DNA from: Candidatus Margulisiibacteriota bacterium
Lineage (GTDB): Bacteria; Margulisbacteria; WOR-1; JAHJIW01
DNA length: 64,000 nucleotides
Assembly (NCBI GenBank): GCA_018823125.1
Contig: JAHJIW010000003.1
Location: forward strand, 62,001 to 126,000
Direction of reading: 5' to 3'
The notes under the pieces were generated by a model, which ran no database searches, had not been told where the DNA came from, and worked only from the letters and a program-made list of their open reading frames with translations. This document shows positions 1 through 7,825 of this stretch, in pieces. The translations under genes and the position numbers were made by a program. Positions within the stretch are counted from its first letter, which is position 1. Every line of letters begins with the position of its first letter.

Positions 1-2
1 AT

Positions 3-473
3 GTCTCAAAAATATCACCGCAAATCGCAAAACCTCACGCAGTTGATAACGTCGCTCCAATTGAAGAGGTCGCCGGTACTCCAGTACAACAAGGATTCAT
101 CGGAACTTGCACTAACGGCCGTATGGAAGACTTTGAAATCGCCGCCAAAATACTAAAAGGCAAAAAAGTTAAAGATGGTTGCCGTTTAGTGTTAGCGCCA
201 GCCTCAAAAACTATCTTTTTAGAACTAATGAAGTCCGGAATTGCCGAAACATTAATCAATGCCGGCGGGGTTTTTGTTACCCCGGGATGCGGACCTTGCG
301 TAGGAACGCATAACGGCGTTCCTTCTGACGGCGAAAACGTTATTTCAACCGCCAACCGTAACTTTTTAGGACGAATGGGCAACCGTAAAGCATTTATTTA
401 TTTAGGATCACCGGCCACCGTAGCCGCATCGGTCATCGAAGGAAAAATTACTGATCCGAGGAAGCATTCGTAA
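3..473 (+). CDS. leuC: 3-isopropylmalate dehydratase large subunit, C-terminal part (LeuC/aconitase family)
   Basis: The 5' end lies outside the window; the open frame is continuous from base 3, so the ATG at 123 is an internal Met and not the start. The visible part carries all three [4Fe-4S] ligand cysteines of the family: one in IGTCTNGR and two in PGCGPCVG. It also has the FLGRMGN and [19 protein letters not shown] endings typical of LeuC. Known role: with LeuD it isomerises 2- to 3-isopropylmalate in leucine synthesis. The [13 protein letters not shown] form belongs to the shorter archaeal/thermophile-type LeuC group, which also includes homoaconitases and dimethylmalate dehydratases, so the exact substrate is inferred. 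The C-terminus looks intact, so the gene inserted just downstream did not damage it. Confidence 0.93.
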   Translation, partial: VSKISPQIAKPHAVDNVAPIEEVAGTPVQQGFIGTCTNGRMEDFEIAAKILKGKKVKDGCRLVLAPASKTIFLELMKSGIAETLINAGGVFVTPGCGPCVGTHNGVPSDGENVISTANRNFLGRMGNRKAFIYLGSPATVAASVIEGKITDPRKHS

Positions 474-474
474 C

Positions 475-1569
475 GTGAAAGAAATAATCATTGATAAAGA
501 TGCACTAGAAAAATTATATTCCCAAAATAAGTGTTCAATCTACGAAATCGCTAAAACATTTAATTGCTCACCTGCATTAATATCAAAAAAACTTAAGCTT
601 CATAATATCAAAACTTGGTGGCAACCTGTAAAATCAATCACAAAAGAAGAATTGCAACACCTTTATTGTGATCAAAATCTAACTATTGCAGAAATCGCAG
701 CGCATTTCAATTGTGGAAAAACAACCATCATCAGCAAAATGCAAGCATTCAATATCCCATCTCGAAAGAAAACCATCATTCTCTCCATTGAATCTCTAGA
801 AACTTTGTATGGCAAATATGGGTTAAAACAAAAAGAAATTGCTAATCTCCTTAATTGCAATCAGGCTACAATTTCCAACAAAATGAAAGAAGCTAAGGTT
901 AAAGCAAGAGACAAAGCAGAAATTAGCACAAAATACCCTAAGCACGATTTTAGTAACAATCTGACTGAGAAAGCCTACATGATCGGGTTCAGACTCGGAG
1001 ATCTACACGTAAGATTGCATCGGAAACTTATTTCTGTTGATAGCACAACAACACGCCAAGAACAAATTAAATTAATCAAAAATCTTTTTAATAAATATAC
1101 TCATGTTTTAATTAGAGCAACAATATTTGGTCATACAAAAATTCACTGCCTACTTAACCAATCTTTTCGCTTTTTGCTTAAAAAAGAAGATAAAATCCCA
1201 AAATGGATACTAAATAAAAAGGAATCCTTCTTGGCATTTCTTGCAGGTTACACTGACGCAGAAGGATGCATTGGAATCTACACAAACAAAAGCAATGGCC
1301 GTTCCTTTATGTTTATCTTGAGGACTTATGATAAAAATATCCTAAACCAAATATGGGAAAAGGTCAGCACGCTAGGCATTGTTTGCCCAAAAACCTATTT
1401 ATGCACACCTAAAGGACAACAGAATAACAATAAAGATTTTTGGAAATTTGGGGTTTATAAAAAAGACTCCCTAAAAAAATTATTTAATTTAATTAAGCCG
1501 TATTGTAAACATCCCAGAATTCTTTCTGGCATTCAAAAAGCAACAAAATTACTAGGAGAAAATACATGA
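475..1569 (+). CDS. Free-standing LAGLIDADG homing endonuclease with three N-terminal HTH repeats
   Basis: A 364-residue protein with a GTG start one base after the leuC stop. Its end overlaps the leuD start as ATGA. Two LAGLIDADG-type helices are visible: YMIGFRLGDLH around residues 168-178 and FLAGYTDAEGC around 254-264. The acidic residues near D176 and D261/E263 would be the catalytic metal ligands of a monomeric double-motif enzyme. Residues 1-150 are three tandem units of about 48 residues, each with an EIA..(F/L)NC....IS.KM core resembling a resolvase-type helix-turn-helix, probably for target recognition. The gene is visibly more AT-rich than leuC and leuD. It is neither an intein (it has its own start and stop) nor obviously inside an intron. 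Sitting in frame-coupled position in the operon, it can be translated with no cost to leuCD. Nuclease activity is inferred from the motifs. Confidence 0.85.
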   Translation: MKEIIIDKDALEKLYSQNKCSIYEIAKTFNCSPALISKKLKLHNIKTWWQPVKSITKEELQHLYCDQNLTIAEIAAHFNCGKTTIISKMQAFNIPSRKKTIILSIESLETLYGKYGLKQKEIANLLNCNQATISNKMKEAKVKARDKAEISTKYPKHDFSNNLTEKAYMIGFRLGDLHVRLHRKLISVDSTTTRQEQIKLIKNLFNKYTHVLIRATIFGHTKIHCLLNQSFRFLLKKEDKIPKWILNKKESFLAFLAGYTDAEGCIGIYTNKSNGRSFMFILRTYDKNILNQIWEKVSTLGIVCPKTYLCTPKGQQNNNKDFWKFGVYKKDSLKKLFNLIKPYCKHPRILSGIQKATKLLGENT

Positions 1570-2063
1570 TTGCAAAAGGTCAAGTCCACAAATTTGGAGA
1601 TGACATCAATACTGATTATATAATATCGGGGCAAATAAAATTTAAAGTTCAAGATCCTTACGAACTTGCCAAATATGTAATGGGCGATATTGCTCCCGGT
1701 TTCTATAAAAAAGTTAAAAAAGGTGATTTTCTTGTAGCCGGAAGAAACTTTGGGTGCGGATCTTCAAGGGAACAAGCCCCCATTGCAATCAAATATGCCG
1801 GAATCTCAATCGTAATCGCAAAATCTTTTGCAAGAATTTTTTACCGTAATTGTTTTAATCTTGGATTACCCGCGATAGAACTCGATACGGATGGAATTGA
1901 TAATGGAGATGAACTGGAAGTTGATTTAGACAATGGCACCGTCAAAAATATTACCAAAGGTACCGAGTCAAAATTTAGCCCCATTCCTCAAACCATGCAA
2001 ACCTTGTTGGCGGACGGCGGATTAGTAGAACACTTCAAAAAACACGGCGGATTTAAACTTTAG
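1566..2063 (+). CDS. leuD: 3-isopropylmalate dehydratase small subunit
   Basis: The 165-residue small subunit of the aconitase-family dehydratase partners LeuC. It shows the GDDINTDYI motif near the N-terminus, the [16 protein letters not shown] signature in the middle, and [18 protein letters not shown]. Length and motifs fit the short LeuD type. The substrate loop reads IKFKVQ where characterised methanogen enzymes have YLVYT (isopropylmalate) or YLRTT (homoaconitate), so specificity cannot be read off. Its ATG overlaps the stop of the homing endonuclease gene, implying translational coupling. The 3' end overlaps the convergent pcrA by 11 bases, so there is no intergenic terminator here. 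Confidence 0.92.
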   Translation: MIAKGQVHKFGDDINTDYIISGQIKFKVQDPYELAKYVMGDIAPGFYKKVKKGDFLVAGRNFGCGSSREQAPIAIKYAGISIVIAKSFARIFYRNCFNLGLPAIELDTDGIDNGDELEVDLDNGTVKNITKGTESKFSPIPQTMQTLLADGGLVEHFKKHGGFKL

Positions 2064-4191
2064 AAAGCGGCGCGTAGCGCAGCAGCAGGTTTTTTTCTCC
2101 TACGGATTCAAACTGAACCAAAAGCAAACTATCTAAACCTTTACCTTCGATTTCTAATACTTTTCCTTTGCCCCATTTCTTATGCGATACCATTTCCCCT
2201 ACCCCAAAATCCCCTTTGGTATTAGTTTCTTCTCCCATATCCAGGCCATCTTCGAGCTTTTCTTCCTTTTCTGATCCGCTGATAATAATTTCTAACAGCT
2301 CTTCGGGAACTTCGGATATAAACCGCGATGGTCCGTTGTTCCAGGTATCACCAAAGAGAAGTCGTGTCCGTGCATAAACCAGATAAAGTTTTTTCTTGGC
2401 CCGGGTGGTGCCTACATAAGAGAGGCGACGTTCTTCTTCTAATTCTTCAGCGTCATAAAGTGAGCGATAATGCGGGAAAATACCTTCTTCCATCCCTACG
2501 ATAAATACTACCGGGAATTCTAAGCCTTTGGCAGTATGTAAAGTCATCAGCGAAACCGATGGTTGATCTTTATCGGCATAATCATTATTAGAAATCAGCG
2601 AGACCTGGGTTAAAAAACCATTCAAAGTAGGGTCATCCGACGATTGTTCAAATTCTTTAGCCACCGAAATCAATTCTTTAATGTTTTCGACTCGGGCTAA
2701 GGCTTCTTCGGTACCTTCGGCTTCTAATTTTTGTTTGTATCCGGACTGAATTAATGCTTTTTCAATGATGATGGACGCCGGATCTTCGACCATATCATCG
2801 CGCAGACGAATTATTTTTTTACTAAGATTTTGGAGGGCTCCTCGGGCCTTGGGTGCAATATCAATTTGTTCAACCATCTCCAAAATTTCAGACATTGAGC
2901 AGTGACGCTTGCGGGCCTCATGCTCGATTTTAATCGCGGAAACTTTACCCACCCCATCCACCACGTTATAAAGTACTCTTTTTAAACTTAAGTCATCCTT
3001 AGGGTTAAAAACTACCCGCAAGTAAGCCAAAATATCTTTAATTTCCTTGCGGGAATAAAATTTAACGCCCGAAAAGATGCGGTAAGGAACACCTTCCTTC
3101 ATCAACACTTCTTCAAAAACGCGGGACTGGGCGTTGGTGCGATACAAAACCGCAAAATCATTGTAAGGGAGCTTTTCAGCCATGTTTTTTATCTGGGCTA
3201 CCACGTAATAAGCTTCGTGTTTCTCGTCTTCGGCCTCAAAACAAACCGGCGGTGCGCCGTCACTGTTTTTAGTCCATAAATCTTTGGGTTTGCGCGCCTG
3301 ATTATTTTTAATAATACTGTTAGCCACTTCTAATATATTTTTAGTAGAACGATAATTTTGCTCTAACAAAACTACCTTGGTGTTTGGGTAATGATGTTCA
3401 AAATCAATAATATTTCTGAAGTCGGCGCCCCTGAATTTATAAATCGATTGGTCGCTGTCCCCGACTACACACAAGTTTTTATGTTTGCCGGCTAAAAGAT
3501 TAGTAATCATATACTGTGCATGGTTGGTATCCTGGTATTCGTCTACCGATATATATAGAAAGCGGTTTTGATAATACTCTAACACTTTGGGAGAAAACTC
3601 AAAAAGCTTCACCGTCAGCATTAGCATGTCGTCAAAATCGAGCGCATTTTGCGCGATTAACTTTTCTTGATATTTACGGTAAGCCAGCGCCACGTTTTCT
3701 TCAAAATATTCGTAAGCTTTACGCCCGTATTCGATTTCGTCAATCAGTTCATTTTTAGCGCGGCTGATAGCTCCCAATACTGTCCAGGGGCGAAATCTTC
3801 TTTCCGGCAATTCCAGCTCACGCAGTACTTCTTTCATTAGTTTTTCCTGGTCATCTTCGTCAAAAATGACAAAGTTTTTGCCGTAGCCAATTTTTTCGAT
3901 ATCGCGACGCAGAATCCGACCGCATAGAGAGTGAAAAGTACCAATCCACATGTTTTTGGAAGGAAGACCGACCAGCTTTTTGAGACGCTCGCGCATTTCG
4001 TTGGCGGCTTTGTTAGTAAAAGTAACCGCTAAAATATTAAATGGGGAAATACGTTTTTCTTTAATTAGATAAGCGATGCGGTGGGTTAAAACCCGAGTCT
4101 TTCCTGATCCGGCACCAGCCACAATCAGCAATGGTCCCTCGGTAGTTTGGACAGCTTCTTTTTGTTTTTCGTTTAAAGATTTTAAGAGCAT
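2053..4191 (-). CDS. pcrA: ATP-dependent DNA helicase PcrA/UvrD
   Basis: A 712-residue SF1A 3'-5' helicase acting in nucleotide excision repair, replication-fork restart and removal of stalled RNA polymerase. Motifs are complete: Walker A GAGSGKT at 26-32, motif Ia FTNKAANEM, motif II DEYQDTN, motif III GDSDQSIYKFRGA, motif IV EQNYRS, motif V TLHTAKGLEFPVVF and motif VI SYVGTTRAKKKLYL. The last 50 residues form the Tudor-like tail (FGVGEMVSHKKWGKGKVLEIEGKG) that in PcrA contacts RNA polymerase. No Shine-Dalgarno precedes the ATG. A TATAAT box ends 9 bases upstream, so the mRNA is probably leaderless. It is divergent from the GT-C-like gene and convergent with leuD. Confidence 0.96.
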   Translation of the reverse strand: MLLKSLNEKQKEAVQTTEGPLLIVAGAGSGKTRVLTHRIAYLIKEKRISPFNILAVTFTNKAANEMRERLKKLVGLPSKNMWIGTFHSLCGRILRRDIEKIGYGKNFVIFDEDDQEKLMKEVLRELELPERRFRPWTVLGAISRAKNELIDEIEYGRKAYEYFEENVALAYRKYQEKLIAQNALDFDDMLMLTVKLFEFSPKVLEYYQNRFLYISVDEYQDTNHAQYMITNLLAGKHKNLCVVGDSDQSIYKFRGADFRNIIDFEHHYPNTKVVLLEQNYRSTKNILEVANSIIKNNQARKPKDLWTKNSDGAPPVCFEAEDEKHEAYYVVAQIKNMAEKLPYNDFAVLYRTNAQSRVFEEVLMKEGVPYRIFSGVKFYSRKEIKDILAYLRVVFNPKDDLSLKRVLYNVVDGVGKVSAIKIEHEARKRHCSMSEILEMVEQIDIAPKARGALQNLSKKIIRLRDDMVEDPASIIIEKALIQSGYKQKLEAEGTEEALARVENIKELISVAKEFEQSSDDPTLNGFLTQVSLISNNDYADKDQPSVSLMTLHTAKGLEFPVVFIVGMEEGIFPHYRSLYDAEELEEERRLSYVGTTRAKKKLYLVYARTRLLFGDTWNNGPSRFISEVPEELLEIIISGSEKEEKLEDGLDMGEETNTKGDFGVGEMVSHKKWGKGKVLEIEGKGLDSLLLVQFESVGEKNLLLRYAPLSKV

Positions 4192-4200
4192 GGGGGAAGT

Positions 4201-4241
4201 ATTATAACATATTGCGCTCTGTCCGTCTGATACAGTACAAT
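4201..4241. promoter_or_regulatory. Overlapping divergent promoters for pcrA and the GT-C-like gene
   Basis: Minus strand: TATAAT at 4206-4201, 9 bases before the pcrA ATG. Plus strand: TTGCGC at 4212-4217, an 18-base spacer, TACAAT at 4236-4241, then 8 bases to the ATG at 4250. Neither start codon has a purine-rich ribosome binding site (pcrA has a run of C). With transcription starting about 7 bases past each -10 box, both messages would begin at or within a base or two of the start codon. Confidence 0.6.
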
Positions 4242-4249
4242 AACCTCAA

Positions 4250-5536
4250 ATGACCCGAATTATTGACTTCATTAAAAAATACTGGCAGCCAATTGTTTTG
4301 GTTTTATTGGTAATTATTTTTTGGAACCCCATTTTATTCAATAACAAATTTTTCTATGACGACTGGGATTTTATCAAAGTATTCGAATCCGGATCTTTCT
4401 CAGTAAAGTATCTATTTACTCCACACAATGAACACTTAATGCTAATTTTTAAGCCGGTATTTTTTATCAGTTACCGTATTTTCGGAGCCAATATCGTTCC
4501 CCCGATGGTCTTGGCAATACTGCTGCACATTGTAAACACGCTGCTTTTTTATCTGCTCTGCACCTATATTTTTAAAGATAAAAAATGGATTCCTTTCGTT
4601 ACCACATTAATCTTTTCGTTAAACTCGGTTTACTACGAGGTCCTGCACTGGTTCACCGTATTTAACACCGCCTTGGCGCTTTTCTTTTTACTGTTAACTT
4701 TAATTTTTATGCAGCGCTATTTTGAGAGTAAAAAAATTAAATACGCCGTCACTTCAGTTATCGCTTCCTTTTTTATTCCGATGGGATTTTCGCTGGGAAT
4801 CTTAGGCCTGTTTTTTATCATCGCCTATTATTACGGGATACTCAAAAAAACCTTTGCTTTTAAAACCCTCAAAGATGACGTTCGATTTCTAGCACCTTAC
4901 TTTATTGTATGGATACTTTTTATGGTGATTTATTACTTTTTTGTTTATGCCCACTTAGCCGGCAGCGGCAGTAGTTTTGCCATCAATCTCAACCCGCAAA
5001 TTATCGGCCAGTATATTTTAATGGGCTTTTTAGGAACCGTCGGCAAAAGTTTTGCGCTAAGTATTTTTAGCTATCCGCTGGCCTTGCTTTTGGGGATTCT
5101 CCTTTTAATCAATACCATAATTTTAGCTTATCTTTTGTTTTTATATTTTATCCTTAACCCCAGGCCGGATCGGGTTAGCATGTTAAATGACCGCGGAGTT
5201 GTGTTTTTTGGCGCAGTAGGGTTACTGCTTTCGTACGGTGTTTTAGCCGCCGCCCGGTCATTTGTTTCAACCGATGCCCTCCTCAACTGGGGCCGCTATC
5301 ATTATTTTCCTTACATTTTTCTGTGTATTTTGATGGGTAATTTTTGGCCTTCTTTAGCCAAAATACTAGAGAAATTATTCGACCCAAAACGACTGCGCAT
5401 TTTCGCGTCAATAATCCTGATCCTATTCCTCTTGATCCATCTCATCACGATAAGATATAAAGCGTTTTCCATTATCCGGACCGAAGGGAACCTCCGAAGA
5501 GAAACCCCCAAAATCGCCTGCATAAACCCCTTATAA
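4250..5536 (+). CDS. Multi-pass membrane protein, probable GT-C-fold glycosyltransferase
   Basis: 428 residues with about 10-11 hydrophobic segments. The first membrane helix (roughly 14-32) is followed by an extracytoplasmic loop containing FYDDWDF and later FTPHNEHL. An acidic pair after TM1 followed by a His-rich loop is the hallmark of GT-C enzymes (PMT/ArnT-like), which use polyprenyl-phosphate sugars. Family membership is inferred from this topology and motif; I cannot name the sugar or acceptor. The gene stands alone with its own promoter and no ribosome binding site. No other envelope polysaccharide gene is nearby. The last 25 residues are cytoplasmic and basic. Confidence 0.6.
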   Translation: MTRIIDFIKKYWQPIVLVLLVIIFWNPILFNNKFFYDDWDFIKVFESGSFSVKYLFTPHNEHLMLIFKPVFFISYRIFGANIVPPMVLAILLHIVNTLLFYLLCTYIFKDKKWIPFVTTLIFSLNSVYYEVLHWFTVFNTALALFFLLLTLIFMQRYFESKKIKYAVTSVIASFFIPMGFSLGILGLFFIIAYYYGILKKTFAFKTLKDDVRFLAPYFIVWILFMVIYYFFVYAHLAGSGSSFAINLNPQIIGQYILMGFLGTVGKSFALSIFSYPLALLLGILLLINTIILAYLLFLYFILNPRPDRVSMLNDRGVVFFGAVGLLLSYGVLAAARSFVSTDALLNWGRYHYFPYIFLCILMGNFWPSLAKILEKLFDPKRLRIFASIILILFLLIHLITIRYKAFSIIRTEGNLRRETPKIACINPL

Positions 5537-5551
5537 ATAATTCGCGATTCC

Positions 5552-5581
5552 ATGCAAGTTTTTCCCTTTCCAGCCCGATAT
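5552..5581 (+). promoter_or_regulatory. Sigma-28-like promoter upstream of the 5620 gene
   Basis: ATGCAA at 5552-5557, an 18-base spacer, then CGATAT at 5576-5581 running into ATGTAG. It is one of a family of similarly built promoters in this window (see 14538, 14762, 20306, 21243, 37956). The predicted leader to the ATG at 5620 is about 30 bases, with a GGGGAAA purine stretch as a weak ribosome binding site. The sigma factor class is inferred from the (N)AA-N17/18-CGATAT spacing. Confidence 0.5.
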
Positions 5582-5619
5582 ATGTAGTGTAAAGGGAAAC
5601 TTTATTACGGGGAAATATT

Positions 5620-6363
5620 ATGGCTATACAATCAAACGTAAAATCTAATCAAGCAATACAAGCTAGACGGCTTGATATGAACCAACTCAGGTCGCAAAGA
5701 TTAACCGATGCGCTGCACGTTAATCCTTCGAGCTTAAATCCAAAAGTAGTGACCGAAGCTTTAGCCGCGCTCTGTAATTTACCCGCACTTAAAGAGTTAC
5801 CAATCCAGATCCGCGGATCCGCACCAGAAGATCCTTATAAAAAAACCAACCTCGCCGAAAAAGTAATTGCCGCATTAGTACAAAGAAATCCTAGCTTAGC
5901 AAAAAATAAGTCAGAATTATTATTTCAAGCTACCGTTATTTTATACGAACTAAACAATATGCTTACCCAGGGAAAACTTCCTAACACCGCCGCCGGAACT
6001 TTTAATTTCCCCGAAACGCTATTTGAAGCAGCCAAGGGCAATAAAAATATCCGAGAAACAGTTTACAATAATTTAGTAGCCGCCCAAAGAACCCGCAGTA
6101 AAAATCCAATTCAGGCCTTTACTAAACGTGACCCGCTCGCTGCATTGGATCGTCAAGTTGCTAACGCTTCCGGCTCCACCGCCAGCATTGATCCAGCGGT
6201 CGCCGAAGAAGTTCATGAAGAAATCCACGGTGGTTTAGAAGGTAATCCGCTGGAACTGTTAGCAGAGCTCCAAGGACCGGAAGGTAAAAACTACATTACC
6301 GGAAGAGACATCGCCGGACTAGATCAAGAACTAGCATTACTTAACGGAGAGACACTAGGATAA
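5620..6363 (+). CDS. Uncharacterised soluble protein, 247 residues
   Basis: I do not recognise a family. There is no signal peptide or membrane segment. The N-terminal 30 residues are Gln/Asn/Arg-rich. Residues 40-150 look helical and contain a NLAEKVIAALVQRNPSL stretch. The C-terminal third is acidic (EEVHEEIHGG, LELLAELQGPEG). It is the first gene behind a CGATAT-type promoter and is followed after three bases by a second unknown gene (6367), so the two probably form a bicistron and may act together. Other genes with the same promoter type in this window are also orphans. Confidence 0.6.
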   Translation: MAIQSNVKSNQAIQARRLDMNQLRSQRLTDALHVNPSSLNPKVVTEALAALCNLPALKELPIQIRGSAPEDPYKKTNLAEKVIAALVQRNPSLAKNKSELLFQATVILYELNNMLTQGKLPNTAAGTFNFPETLFEAAKGNKNIRETVYNNLVAAQRTRSKNPIQAFTKRDPLAALDRQVANASGSTASIDPAVAEEVHEEIHGGLEGNPLELLAELQGPEGKNYITGRDIAGLDQELALLNGETLG

Positions 6364-6366
6364 ATT

Positions 6367-6879
6367 ATGCCTAAAGCACAATACAAAACTTATTTTGATA
6401 AAATGCAAGAAGCTCTCGGAGCTTTCTGGAACGACTTTAATAAGCACGGCCCAATTAAAGCCCGCCACACCGAAGTTCACGTTAAGCCCAAGTTTTTTAT
6501 CAACGGTGAGTTAAATCCTCAAGTTGCTCAAAAAATCGTAGAAGTTTACCTACAACAAGTTAGTGTTAAACAAATTTTAACCGGACAAGTCGTCATCAGC
6601 GAAGACAAAATCAGGATTAAAAATGAAAAAGGTAAAGTAATTTTTGTGATTACCAACCAACGCTTGATCGGCAAGATGATTAACCAGGCTACCGTGCTTT
6701 TAGGAAGATATTTGGCCGAACAGCAAAAAATTGAAGCACGCAAAAACCAGGTTTATTCTTTTGGTGATATTCAAAAAGCTTTAATTGATTTAGTTGGCAC
6801 TGTCCAAAGAAACGACTCCAAAAACCTGGTTAAAGACGCTACCGTAATCATCATGAAGGATATGCAGCTTAAAAGGTAA
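6367..6879 (+). CDS. Uncharacterised soluble protein, 170 residues
   Basis: Not recognised. The ATG follows an AGGA ribosome binding site lying across the end of the upstream gene, which supports co-transcription with the 5620 gene. The protein is basic, with no signal peptide or membrane segment. A central segment of alternating beta-like residues (QVVISEDKIRIKNEKGKVIF) is followed by two probable amphipathic helices. Its 3' end overlaps the convergent parvulin gene by 11 bases. It could form a complex with the 5620 product; nothing in the sequence proves this. Confidence 0.6.
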   Translation: MPKAQYKTYFDKMQEALGAFWNDFNKHGPIKARHTEVHVKPKFFINGELNPQVAQKIVEVYLQQVSVKQILTGQVVISEDKIRIKNEKGKVIFVITNQRLIGKMINQATVLLGRYLAEQQKIEARKNQVYSFGDIQKALIDLVGTVQRNDSKNLVKDATVIIMKDMQLKR

Positions 6880-7825
6880 ACAGTTTAATCTGCGACGTTT
6901 CTCTCAAGTTAATCAACCAGCGGTCAAATTCTCCTCTACCCTTTTCTTTTTGTAAAAACATAAGTATATCTACTTTTACGTCATCAAAAGCGGAAGAGCG
7001 GCCGGCAATCTTTTCGGAAACCAGCAGTAAATGATACCCTAACGGAGACTTAACTACCGGACTAACTTCTGATATTTTTAATGAAAAAGCCGCCTCGGCA
7101 ACTTCTGGATCCAAATCCTCCCTGGCTACATATCCTAAATCGCCCCCAAAGTCGCGGCTGCCAAAATCCTTAGAATATTTGCGCGCTAATTCTTCAAAAT
7201 TTTCGCCTTCCACGATACGTTTGCGTACGTCCCTAGCTTCAAAAGAAGTTGTCAGCACAATCTGGTTGAGGCGCAATTTAGGCGACTGGACAAACATTTC
7301 CTTATTTCTCCAGTAAAAAGCTAGCGTTTCTTCATCGCTCACCGCAAATTTCTTGGAAAAATATTCGATGAGTTTTTCTTTTAAAATCTGGGCTTTAATA
7401 TCCCAAACTAAATCGTCAAGGGTAAGCCCTTGCTTGGTGAGTGACGCCTGAAATTCACCGGATTCTGGAAATCTGTCTTTAACTTCCTTAATTTTGTCCT
7501 CAATTTCCTGACCACTGGCACTGATCCCCTCCTCACTGGCCCCCTCCACAATTAAAACCACGTCAATAATCTGGTCAATCAGGTTTTGCCTCAATAGGGA
7601 TAAAACTTCTCCGGTAGGCGCCGCCACCCCCTGCTCCTCCATTTCAACTACGGCGGCTTTAAGCGCCCGTTCATAAAAATCACGGGATATTTCTTGACCG
7701 TCAACCACTACAAATATGTCTTGGGCATGAATTGACGCAGATAAGATCAGCAAAAAGATAAGAATTACGAATAAACTAAACCAGATTTTCAGAAAAGATA
7801 TTTTGCAGGTTTGAAATCCAATCAT
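6869..7825 (-). CDS. Secreted peptidyl-prolyl isomerase (SurA/PrsA-like, parvulin domain)
   Basis: About 318 residues. The start chosen is the ATG at 7825, preceded by AAGGA at a good distance; a TTG at 7843 is also open. A Sec signal peptide spans residues 7-35, ending SIHA before QDIFVVVDG, typical of SurA_N/PrsA proteins. Residues about 40-170 form the helical chaperone arm. A parvulin PPIC domain follows (QIVLTTSFEA, FEELARKYSKD, GGDLGYV, SPLGYHLLLV). Likely role: folding of exported outer-membrane proteins in the periplasm, consistent with the many barrels in this window. Its 5' end overlaps the mfd 3' end by 50 bases in another frame, so the signal peptide is encoded partly inside mfd. 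Confidence 0.88.
   Translation of the reverse strand: MIGFQTCKISFLKIWFSLFVILIFLLILSASIHAQDIFVVVDGQEISRDFYERALKAAVVEMEEQGVAAPTGEVLSLLRQNLIDQIIDVVLIVEGASEEGISASGQEIEDKIKEVKDRFPESGEFQASLTKQGLTLDDLVWDIKAQILKEKLIEYFSKKFAVSDEETLAFYWRNKEMFVQSPKLRLNQIVLTTSFEARDVRKRIVEGENFEELARKYSKDFGSRDFGGDLGYVAREDLDPEVAEAAFSLKISEVSPVVKSPLGYHLLLVSEKIAGRSSAFDDVKVDILMFLQKEKGRGEFDRWLINLRETSQIKLFTF

Noticed and set aside
123..473. A 116-residue gene starting at the ATG at 123
   Set aside because: The frame is open to base 3 and the upstream codons encode the conserved LeuC region with the first Fe-S cysteine; the ATG is internal.
475..1569. The LAGLIDADG gene as part of an intein or group I intron in leuC
   Set aside because: leuC ends with its normal C-terminus and stop before the gene, the gene has its own start and stop, and no splice-junction blocks are visible.
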